A DNA stretch of 5,596 nucleotides, taken from Bacteroidota bacterium (lineage in GTDB: Bacteria > Bacteroidota > Bacteroidia > Flavobacteriales_D > JABDKJ01). This document shows, piece after piece, positions 1 to 5,596 of this stretch (position 1 is its first letter; the number at the start of each line of letters is the position of its first letter). The stretch spans positions 1 to 5,596 of the forward strand of contig JAQCAN010000168.1 of NCBI GenBank assembly GCA_027621335.1, read 5' to 3'. The translations under genes were made by a program, and so were the position numbers. The notes under the pieces are model-generated. The model made no database searches. It saw only the letters and a list, made by a program, of their open reading frames with translations, and was not told the origin of the DNA.

Positions 1-510
1 CGGCCCATGGAATACGGCCAGTCCGAAGGCAATGATCGTGGTAATGAAAAGCACCGATGCGATCCCCTTTATCATGGTGTCCAAAGCGGAATAGCGCCCT
101 TTGAATAAGATGAAGGCGCAGGAGATCAGCAGACCTGTGGATACTTGGGTTACGGTGAGACCCAAATGAGCAGATATGCCGAAGAGGTTATCGAAAAAGC
201 CAGCAGTGACCGCTGTGACGGCCGCACAGACAAAGAACATACTCATCAGTGTGATGAGGATATAGAGCCATAAAGCCCAAGCCCCTATGCCTTTATACCC
301 GTCAATAATAGACACTCCGGTTACACTCGCATAGCGAGAACCGAATTGGAAGAAAGGATATTTCAGAAGGTTTGCGAGCACCACGGCCCAAAGCAGGCCA
401 AGACCATAGACAGCCCCGGCTCGGGTGCTCTGGACCAAGTGACTCACCCCTATGGCTGTGGACGCAAAGAGGACTCCAGGACCAACTATCTTGAGTAAAC
501 GGCTATTCAT
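1..510 (-). CDS. Nramp-related membrane transporter, N-terminal part (3' end beyond window)
   Basis: An open frame of 170 codons runs from an ATG at 510-508 to the left edge without a stop, so only the N-terminal part is visible. The codon directly upstream (513-511) is an in-frame TAG, so this ATG is the first possible start. The product is very hydrophobic, with about five predicted membrane segments near residues 8-28, 36-56, 78-104, 117-136 and 147-168. The start resembles the Nramp (SLC11) divalent metal transporter family: GPG at 10-12, then a first helix ending in an AGA-x-YG stretch (31-36) and the LLWAVVLANLLKY segment (39-51). Nramp proteins are proton-coupled Mn/Fe importers of the inner membrane with 11-12 helices, so over half is missing here. 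Where the family normally has Asp-Pro-Gly-Asn in helix 1, this protein has Gly-Val-Ser-His (21-24), so metal transport cannot be assumed. It is divergent from the fad genes. Family assignment is likely; substrate is unknown. Confidence 0.8.
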   Translation of the reverse strand, partial: MNSRLLKIVGPGVLFASTAIGVSHLVQSTRAGAVYGLGLLWAVVLANLLKYPFFQFGSRYASVTGVSIIDGYKGIGAWALWLYILITLMSMFFVCAAVTAVTAGFFDNLFGISAHLGLTVTQVSTGLLISCAFILFKGRYSALDTMIKGIASVLFITTIIAFGLAVFHGP

Positions 511-596
511 CTATACTATGCAAGGGACAATATCAAAAGAAAAGCCGTTCGTCTAAAATACTATGCGCGCATAATTATTTTTACTACTTTCGTATC
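511..596. promoter_or_regulatory. Divergent intergenic promoter region
   Basis: This 86-base gap separates the start codons of the transporter (minus strand) and the MarR gene (plus strand), so promoters for both should lie here. It is A/T-rich. Compared with the Bacteroidota -7 consensus TAnnTTTG, there are single-mismatch matches on the plus strand at 576-583 (TATTTTTA) and 585-592 (TACTTTCG), and on the minus strand at 560-553 (TATTTTAG). I see no convincing -33 TTTG or TTG at the right distance from any of them, so the individual elements are weak. No Shine-Dalgarno sequence precedes either start. Confidence 0.5.
562..573. promoter_or_regulatory. Candidate operator, 12-bp perfect palindrome
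   Basis: TATGCGCGCATA is identical to its own reverse complement. The symmetry extends imperfectly outward: 560 pairs with 575, and the A-run at 555-557 pairs with the T-run at 578-580, giving a dyad of about 26 bases. MarR-family dimers usually bind inverted repeats of about this size close to their own gene. The site is 23 bases from the MarR start codon and 51 from the transporter start, between the weak -7 candidates of the two strands. Function as an operator is inferred from position and symmetry only. Confidence 0.5.
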
Positions 597-1046
597 ATGC
601 ACGCCAAAGACACCATAGACTTTCATATCCGAGCTGTATGGGCCTCTATCTCCAGAATGTATAATTCACAGGCCAATGATCACAATGGCACCATGTCCAT
701 AGGATACGTGCTCCTCAATGTGGACAAGGAAGGCACTCCTTCTACCAGTTTAGGTCCGCAGATGGGAATGGAATCCACTAGCTTGAGTCGCACCTTGAAA
801 CGCATGGAAGAGCAAGGTCTCATCTACCGTGAAAAGGATGTCACAGACGGTAGGATGGTCCGCATCTTCCTGACAGACCTAGGAAAAGAAATGAGGAAAC
901 TCTCTCGGAACATCGTCCTTGACTTCAATAAGACCGTCCATGAGCGCATCCCGAAAGAGAAACTGGATGTCTTCTTCGAAGTGATGGTGCACATCCAGAG
1001 CATCTTGAACTCACAGAAATTATTCAAAGAAAAATCTGCCGCCTGA
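597..1046 (+). CDS. MarR-family winged-helix transcriptional regulator
   Basis: This 149-residue protein has the length and layout of a MarR regulator, a family of dimeric DNA-binding proteins that often repress their own operon and release DNA on binding a small ligand. N-terminal helices (about 5-30) and the C-terminal helix (about 100-145) would form the dimer interface. The winged helix-turn-helix lies between: a putative recognition helix around 59-74 (ESTSLSRTLKRMEEQG) is followed by the wing, with the family's Asp-Gly-Arg turn at 84-86 and the closing LTDLG at 92-96. The ATG at 597 is preferred because later Met codons (residues 21 and 33) would cut away the first dimerisation helix, and no upstream in-frame ATG exists in the gap. 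There is no Shine-Dalgarno. Its stop is followed after three bases by fadN, which suggests it controls beta-oxidation. The ligand is unknown; an acyl-CoA is a reasonable guess. It replaces the TetR-type FadR that controls the B. subtilis fad genes. Confidence 0.88.
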   Translation: MHAKDTIDFHIRAVWASISRMYNSQANDHNGTMSIGYVLLNVDKEGTPSTSLGPQMGMESTSLSRTLKRMEEQGLIYREKDVTDGRMVRIFLTDLGKEMRKLSRNIVLDFNKTVHERIPKEKLDVFFEVMVHIQSILNSQKLFKEKSAA

Positions 1047-1049
1047 ACC

Positions 1050-3455
1050 ATGAAGAGAATCATCAACAAAGTCGCAGTTCTAGGATCCGGAGTGATGGGT
1101 TCACGCATCGCTTGCCATTTCGCAAACATCGGAGTGGAAGTCCTCCTTCTGGATATCGTTCCTCGGGAATTGGATCCTGCTGAAGCAAAGAAGGGTCTGA
1201 CCCTGGACCATCCTGCGGTAAGGAACAGGCTGGTCAATGCTGCCTTGGAAGCTGCACTGAAAAGCAACCCCTCACCCATCTACAGCAAGAGTTTCATATC
1301 GCTTATAGAGACAGGGAACTTCGAAGATGACATGCATCGCATTGCAGAATGTGACTGGATCATCGAGGTGGTAGTTGAGCGTTTGGACATCAAACAAGTG
1401 GTTTTCGAGAAGGTGGAGAAGTACAGAAAGCCTGGTACCCTCATCACTTCGAACACGTCCGGTATTCCGATCAACATGCTCATCGAAGGGCGCTCAGAGG
1501 ATTTCATCTCGCATTTCTGTGGATCCCATTTCTTCAATCCTCCTCGCTATCTGAAGCTCTTGGAGATCATCCCTAGTGCGAAAACAGACCAGGAGGTCAT
1601 TGATTTCTTGATGGATTATGGCGCTCGTTTCCTTGGAAAAAAAACCGTTCTATGTAAGGACACTCCCGCTTTCATCGCCAATCGGGTGGGAGTCTTCGGT
1701 ATTCAAGCCCTTTTCCACCTGGTAGAGGAGATGGACCTCAGTATAGAGGAGGTAGATAAACTCACTGGGCCTGCCATGGGCCGACCCAAGTCCGCCACCT
1801 TCCGCACCTGCGATGTGGTCGGATTGGATACCCTCATCCATGTCGCGAATGGCGTCAGGGAGAATTGCCCGAAGGATGAGCGAAGCGAGGTCTTTGCCAT
1901 TCCTGGATATGTCCAACATCTGGCGGATAACAAGTGGTTAGGAAGCAAGTCTGGGCAAGGTTTCTATAAAAAGGCGAAAGCAGCGGATGGAAGTCCTGAG
2001 ATCCTTGTATTCGACATCAAGACCAAAGCGTACCGTTCCCAGAACAAGGTCAAATTCGCCACACTGGAAGCAGCCAAAGCCGTGGATGCTCTCGCACCCA
2101 GAACAAAGGTCCTCTATAAAGGAAAAGATAAGGCAGGGGAATTCTATCGCAGATCCTTCCATGCCTTATTTTCTTATGTATCCAATCGCATCCCTGAGAT
2201 CAGTGATGAGCTCTATCGCATCGATGACGCCTTGAAAGCTGGTTTCGGCTGGGAGCTCGGAGCCTTCGAGACCTGGGATGCCGTGGGGGTGGCCGAAGGA
2301 CTTAAAGCGACCTTGGCAGAAGGACTGAAGGTCTCTCCTTGGGTTCAGGACATGCTCGACAAAGGCATCACGTCATTCTACAGAGTGAACGAAGGTCAGA
2401 GAGAGTATTATGACCTCACTTCCCACACATACAAAGTCATCCCTGGTCAGGACCAGACGATCTCATTGGCCAATATCTCGGATGATAAGGTCCTCTGGAA
2501 GAACAGTGGAACAACCGTCAAGGACTTGGGTGATGGCATCCTGAACCTTGAGTTCCACACCAAGATGAACACCATCGGAAGTGAAGTCCTACAAGGCTTG
2601 AACAAAGCCATGGACATGGCCGAGAAGGACTATCGCGGATTGGTCATCAGCAATGAGGGGCAGAATTTCTCAGCTGGAGCCAATGTGGGTATGATCTTCA
2701 TGATGGCCGTGGAGCAGGAATTCGATGAGCTCGATATGGCGGTCAAGCTGTTCCAGCAGACCACTACCCGCTTACGTCATTGCGGAGTACCCGTCATCGC
2801 GGCACCACACGGACTGACCTTGGGAGGAGGATGCGAGATCTGCCTACATGTGGACAAAGTGATCGCCCATGCTGAGTCCTATATAGGTCTGGTCGAGTTC
2901 GGAGTAGGTCTCATCCCGGGAGGTGGAGGAACAAAAGAATTCGCAGTGAGATTGGCCGATGAACTGCATGAAGGCGACATCGAAACGAACCAGTTCCGCA
3001 ACCGCTTCTTGACCATCGGTCAGGCCAAAGTCTCAACCAGTGCCCAAGAAGCTTTTGAACTCGGATATCTGAGACAGGGACAAGATGAAGTGGTGGTCTC
3101 CCGTGAACATCAGTTGAGCGTGGCCAAGGCCCGCTGCCTCGCTATGGCCGACCAAGGCTATACAAGCCCGAAACCAAGGAAAGACATCCGCGTATTGGGC
3201 TCTGAAGTGCTGGGTATTGTCAACATCGGAGCACATTCCATGATGAGTGGTAACTACATCAGCGACCATGACCGTATCATCTCAGAGAAGCTTGGATTCG
3301 CCCTTGCAGGTGGGGACCTCAGCACACCAACAGTCGTAACAGAAAAGTATCTGCTCGATCTGGAGCGAAGGAAATTCTTGGAACTCTGTGGTGAGCGCAA
3401 GACCTTGGAACGCTTGCAGAGCATCATCACCACTGGAAAAGTATTGAGAAACTGA
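1050..3455 (+). CDS. fadN: FadN-type 3-hydroxyacyl-CoA dehydrogenase / enoyl-CoA hydratase fusion
   Basis: This 801-residue cytoplasmic enzyme catalyses two beta-oxidation steps: hydration of trans-2-enoyl-CoA and NAD-dependent oxidation of L-3-hydroxyacyl-CoA. The N-terminal Rossmann domain (about 5-195) has GSGVMG at 12-17 and Asp35 to bind NAD. The dehydrogenase active site shows Ser137 (SNTSG), His160 (GSHFFNPP), Glu172 and Asn211 (IANRV). Two helical dehydrogenase C-terminal domains follow (about 205-310 and 360-430). A crotonase domain (about 490-690) has the oxyanion-hole stretch SAGAN at 541-545, GGGCE ending in Glu596, and Glu616 before GVGLIPGGGG, so both hydratase glutamates are present. 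A helical tail ends at 801. The domain order (dehydrogenase first) is that of B. subtilis FadN (about 789 residues) and the reverse of E. coli FadB. The marR stop lies in the same frame two codons upstream of the ATG, so no earlier start is possible. Both active sites look intact. Confidence 0.95.
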   Translation: MKRIINKVAVLGSGVMGSRIACHFANIGVEVLLLDIVPRELDPAEAKKGLTLDHPAVRNRLVNAALEAALKSNPSPIYSKSFISLIETGNFEDDMHRIAECDWIIEVVVERLDIKQVVFEKVEKYRKPGTLITSNTSGIPINMLIEGRSEDFISHFCGSHFFNPPRYLKLLEIIPSAKTDQEVIDFLMDYGARFLGKKTVLCKDTPAFIANRVGVFGIQALFHLVEEMDLSIEEVDKLTGPAMGRPKSATFRTCDVVGLDTLIHVANGVRENCPKDERSEVFAIPGYVQHLADNKWLGSKSGQGFYKKAKAADGSPEILVFDIKTKAYRSQNKVKFATLEAAKAVDALAPRTKVLYKGKDKAGEFYRRSFHALFSYVSNRIPEISDELYRIDDALKAGFGWELGAFETWDAVGVAEGLKATLAEGLKVSPWVQDMLDKGITSFYRVNEGQREYYDLTSHTYKVIPGQDQTISLANISDDKVLWKNSGTTVKDLGDGILNLEFHTKMNTIGSEVLQGLNKAMDMAEKDYRGLVISNEGQNFSAGANVGMIFMMAVEQEFDELDMAVKLFQQTTTRLRHCGVPVIAAPHGLTLGGGCEICLHVDKVIAHAESYIGLVEFGVGLIPGGGGTKEFAVRLADELHEGDIETNQFRNRFLTIGQAKVSTSAQEAFELGYLRQGQDEVVVSREHQLSVAKARCLAMADQGYTSPKPRKDIRVLGSEVLGIVNIGAHSMMSGNYISDHDRIISEKLGFALAGGDLSTPTVVTEKYLLDLERRKFLELCGERKTLERLQSIITTGKVLRN

Positions 3456-3487
3456 GCAGGATAGGATCCTAAACACATTGATATAAC

Positions 3488-4663
3488 ATGGACGCATACA
3501 TCATCAAAGCATACCGCACCGCAGTAGGGAAAGCACCAAGAGGCCTGTTCAGGCACATGCGTGCTGACGATCTCGGAGCGAACGTCATCCGTCACATCAT
3601 GAATGAACTTCCTGGCCTGGATCCAGAGCGTATCGATGATGTCATCGTAGGCAATGCCACGCCTGAGGCCGAGCAAGGGCTCAACTTGGGACGCATGGTC
3701 TCCCTGATGGGATTGGACTCCGACAAGGTCCCCGGAATGACTGTGAACCGCTACTGCTCATCAGGATTGGAGACCATTGCCATTGCAAGTGCCAAGATCC
3801 ATTCAGGAATGGCCGACTGCATCATTGCGGGTGGCATAGAGACCATGACACCCATACCCTTCGGTGGTTGGCGTTTGGTACCCAATGCACATGTTTCCAA
3901 GGAGCATCCGACCTGGTATTGGGGGATGGGCCTGACTGCGGAAGCCGTGGCAAGGGATTACAAGGTGAGCCGTGAAGACCAAGATGCCTTCGCTCTGGAG
4001 TCCCACAGAAGAGCCGCAGAGGCCATCGACAATGGCCGCTTCAAGGAAGGCATCGTTCCGATCGAAGTCACCGAGGTCTTTGTGAAAGATGACAAGCGTC
4101 AGGAACGCACCTATACTGTGGACACGGATGAAGGTGTGAGACGTGGAGGAACGCTCGAGGCCTTGGGCAAGCTGCGCCCGGTCTTCGATGCGAAAGGAAC
4201 TGTAACGGCTGGTAATGCCTCACAGACCTCTGATGGGGCAGCATTCACCATGGTGGTCTCTGAACGCATGTTGAAAGAACTCGGAGTGGAACCCATTGCC
4301 CAATTAAAGAGCTATAAAGTAGCCGGACTGGATCCAAGGGTAATGGGAATGGGCCCCTTATATGCCGTGCCTGATGCCATCAAGAGTGCAGGACTTAAAA
4401 AGAGTGACATTGGATTGTATGAATTGAACGAGGCCTTTGCCTCTCAATCTTTGGCCGTCATCCGTGAATTGGACTTGGACCCATCCATCGTGAACGTGAA
4501 CGGAGGAGCTATTGCTTTGGGACATCCCCTGGGATGCACAGGGACCAAGCTCAGCGTTCAGCTATTCAGCGAGATGAGGGCGAGGAAAGAGAAATACGGT
4601 ATAGTGACCATGTGTGTAGGAACAGGTCAAGGCGCTGCAGGTGTTTTTGAATTAATGAATTGA
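3488..4663 (+). CDS. fadA: Acetyl-CoA C-acyltransferase (3-ketoacyl-CoA thiolase)
   Basis: This 391-residue thiolase cleaves 3-ketoacyl-CoA with free CoA to acetyl-CoA and an acyl-CoA two carbons shorter, the last step of each beta-oxidation turn. The length is normal for the family and equals my recollection of B. subtilis FadA. All catalytic parts are visible: nucleophile Cys90 in VNRYCSSG, the NEAF motif at 314-317, His346 in GGAIALGHPLGCTG, and the second catalytic Cys376 in MCVGTGQG near the C-terminus. The degradative role, rather than biosynthetic acetoacetyl-CoA thiolase, is inferred from the neighbours and the NRYCSSG form of the active site. It starts 32 bases after fadN at an ATG with an A/T-rich leader and no Shine-Dalgarno. 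A 10-base palindrome (TAGGATCCTA, 3462-3471) in that gap lacks a T-run and does not look like a terminator. Confidence 0.95.
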   Translation: MDAYIIKAYRTAVGKAPRGLFRHMRADDLGANVIRHIMNELPGLDPERIDDVIVGNATPEAEQGLNLGRMVSLMGLDSDKVPGMTVNRYCSSGLETIAIASAKIHSGMADCIIAGGIETMTPIPFGGWRLVPNAHVSKEHPTWYWGMGLTAEAVARDYKVSREDQDAFALESHRRAAEAIDNGRFKEGIVPIEVTEVFVKDDKRQERTYTVDTDEGVRRGGTLEALGKLRPVFDAKGTVTAGNASQTSDGAAFTMVVSERMLKELGVEPIAQLKSYKVAGLDPRVMGMGPLYAVPDAIKSAGLKKSDIGLYELNEAFASQSLAVIRELDLDPSIVNVNGGAIALGHPLGCTGTKLSVQLFSEMRARKEKYGIVTMCVGTGQGAAGVFELMN

Positions 4664-4676
4664 AATAACGAGCAAC

Positions 4677-5596
4677 ATGGCAACAACGGCAGAAGACATA
4701 AAGAAAATCAGAGGAGGAGAATTCTTGATCAGGGACACGCGTCCAGAGGAAATTTTCATTCCTGAGGAGTTCCAAGAGGAACACCGAATGATAGAACAGA
4801 GTTGCAGAGATTTCATCGAACAAGAAGTCCTGTCACACATAGTCAGAATAGACGCCATGGAAGAAGGGCTTATGCCTTCATTGCTTGAGAAGGCAGGTGA
4901 ACTTGGCATTCTGGCTATCTCCATACCAGAATCTTTAGGAGGTCTGGGCATGGATTTCAAGAGTACCATGCTGAGCACTGAAGCCATTGGACACGGGTTC
5001 TCCTTCTCCGTAGCCCATGGGGCCCATACTGGCATAGGCACTTTGCCCATTCTTTACTACGGCACGGAAGAGCAGAAGGCCAAGTATGTCCCAAAATTGG
5101 CTACTGGTGAATGGAAGGGCTCCTATTGCCTCACTGAGCCTAGCTCAGGAAGTGATGCCAATGCCGCCAAGACCAAGGCCGTCCTCAGCCCTGATGGGAA
5201 ACATTACCTCATCACCGGACAGAAGATGTGGATCACCAATGCTGGATTCGCAGACGTGTTCATCGTCTTTGCCAAGATCGATGATGATGAGAATCTGAGC
5301 GCATTCATTGTAGAAAAGGATTTCGAAGGACTCAGTTTGAACGCTGAGGAAAAGAAGATGGGTATCAAAGGGTCATCCACCCGTCAGGTCTTCTTCAACA
5401 ACTGCAAGGTCCCTGTGGAGAATATGCTCTATGAGCGCCAGAAGGGATTCAAGATTGCAGTCAACGTGCTCAACATAGGACGCATCAAGTTGGCAGGAGG
5501 AGTTGTAGGTGGATCTAAGGCCGCCATAGGGCTGTCAGTGAAATATGCCAATGAGCGGGAGCAATTCGGACGCCCCATTTCCAAGTACGGTGCTAT
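4677..5596 (+). CDS. fadE: Acyl-CoA dehydrogenase, N-terminal 306 residues (3' end beyond window)
   Basis: An ATG at 4677, 13 bases after the fadA stop, opens a frame that reaches the right edge (306 codons plus two bases). Acyl-CoA dehydrogenases are FAD enzymes that oxidise acyl-CoA to trans-2-enoyl-CoA and pass electrons to electron-transfer flavoprotein. The N-terminal helical domain spans about 30-145. The FAD/substrate signature CLTEPSSGSDANA is at 151-163, WITN at 185-188 in the beta domain, and NIGR at 266-269 and EREQFGRPI at 293-301 in the C-terminal helical domain. The beginning (RGGEFLIRDTRPEEIFIPEE, 12-31) and the AHGAHTGIGTLPI stretch (113-125) closely resemble B. subtilis FadE, a protein of about 594 residues with a long C-terminal extension. 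If so, roughly half is missing here. The catalytic glutamate should lie beyond the edge. The leader (TGAAATAACGAGCAAC) has no Shine-Dalgarno. Substrate chain length cannot be read from this part. Confidence 0.93.
   Translation, partial: MATTAEDIKKIRGGEFLIRDTRPEEIFIPEEFQEEHRMIEQSCRDFIEQEVLSHIVRIDAMEEGLMPSLLEKAGELGILAISIPESLGGLGMDFKSTMLSTEAIGHGFSFSVAHGAHTGIGTLPILYYGTEEQKAKYVPKLATGEWKGSYCLTEPSSGSDANAAKTKAVLSPDGKHYLITGQKMWITNAGFADVFIVFAKIDDDENLSAFIVEKDFEGLSLNAEEKKMGIKGSSTRQVFFNNCKVPVENMLYERQKGFKIAVNVLNIGRIKLAGGVVGGSKAAIGLSVKYANEREQFGRPISKYGA

Larger units (their letters stand above)
597..5596 (+). other. Probable marR-fadN-fadA-fadE operon (right end open)
   Basis: Four plus-strand genes follow one another with gaps of 3, 32 and 13 bases and no terminator-like hairpin with a T-run between them, so they are probably co-transcribed. 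The three enzyme genes are in the order of the B. subtilis fadNAE operon and together cover acyl-CoA dehydrogenation, hydration, hydroxyacyl oxidation and thiolysis. The operon continues past the window. An acyl-CoA synthetase gene downstream would be a plausible partner but cannot be seen. Confidence 0.75.

Noticed and set aside
1044..1052. marR and fadN are in the same frame, separated only by TGA and one codon, so readthrough could give a MarR-FadN fusion
   Set aside because: There is no recoding signal, both proteins have normal family lengths with intact ends, and an ATG follows at once. Ordinary tight operon spacing explains it.
824..1279. Open frame of 151 codons on the minus strand across the marR-fadN junction
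   Set aside because: It lies antisense to two well-supported genes, its translation resembles no family I recognise, and it has the Ser/Arg-rich composition typical of antisense reading of coding DNA.
3462..3471. Palindrome TAGGATCCTA between fadN and fadA as a possible terminator or operator
   Set aside because: It is only 10 bp with no loop and no following T-run. GGATCC also occurs several times inside the coding regions here, so it is probably incidental.
3254..3676. Minus-strand open frame of 140 codons across the fadN-fadA junction
   Set aside because: It overlaps the conserved ends of fadN and fadA in antisense. Its product has no recognisable domain, and the junction shows no promoter facing that way.
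1..5596. A previously undescribed multi-gene system, mobile element, CRISPR array or RNA gene
   Set aside because: Apart from the divergent transporter, the window is a compact fatty-acid beta-oxidation operon with intact family motifs. I saw no repeat arrays, transposase or integrase sequences, tRNA-like structures or compositional break.

Overview
This window most likely comes from a member of the Bacteroidota with mid-range GC content. The evidence is indirect. None of the gene starts has a clear Shine-Dalgarno sequence, the leaders are A/T-rich, and the encoded proteins (a MarR regulator, a FadN-type fusion enzyme and an unusual Nramp-related transporter) fit that phylum. I cannot place it more finely from sequence alone.

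Layout: bases 1-510 hold the N-terminal 170 residues of a membrane transporter related to the Nramp family. It is read on the minus strand and runs off the left edge. Bases 511-596 are a short divergent intergenic region with a perfect 12-bp palindrome (TATGCGCGCATA, 562-573), the best candidate operator in the window. From 597 to the right edge, four genes on the plus strand are packed with gaps of 3, 32 and 13 bases: a MarR-family regulator, a fused 3-hydroxyacyl-CoA dehydrogenase/enoyl-CoA hydratase (FadN type), a thiolase (FadA type) and the first 306 residues of an acyl-CoA dehydrogenase (FadE type), cut by the right edge.

Together the three enzymes supply all four steps of a fatty-acid beta-oxidation turn. 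FadE makes the enoyl-CoA, FadN hydrates it and oxidises the hydroxyacyl-CoA, and FadA cleaves the 3-ketoacyl-CoA to acetyl-CoA and a shortened acyl-CoA. The order fadN-fadA-fadE matches the fadNAE operon of Bacillus subtilis, but the leading gene here is a MarR regulator. By inference, it controls the operon and possibly the divergent transporter through the palindrome, perhaps in response to an acyl-CoA or fatty acid.

I found no RNA gene, mobile element, CRISPR array or convincing terminator. The region reads as ordinary core metabolism. The two points most worth a second look are the loss of the canonical Nramp metal-binding motif in the transporter and the palindrome between the divergent genes.
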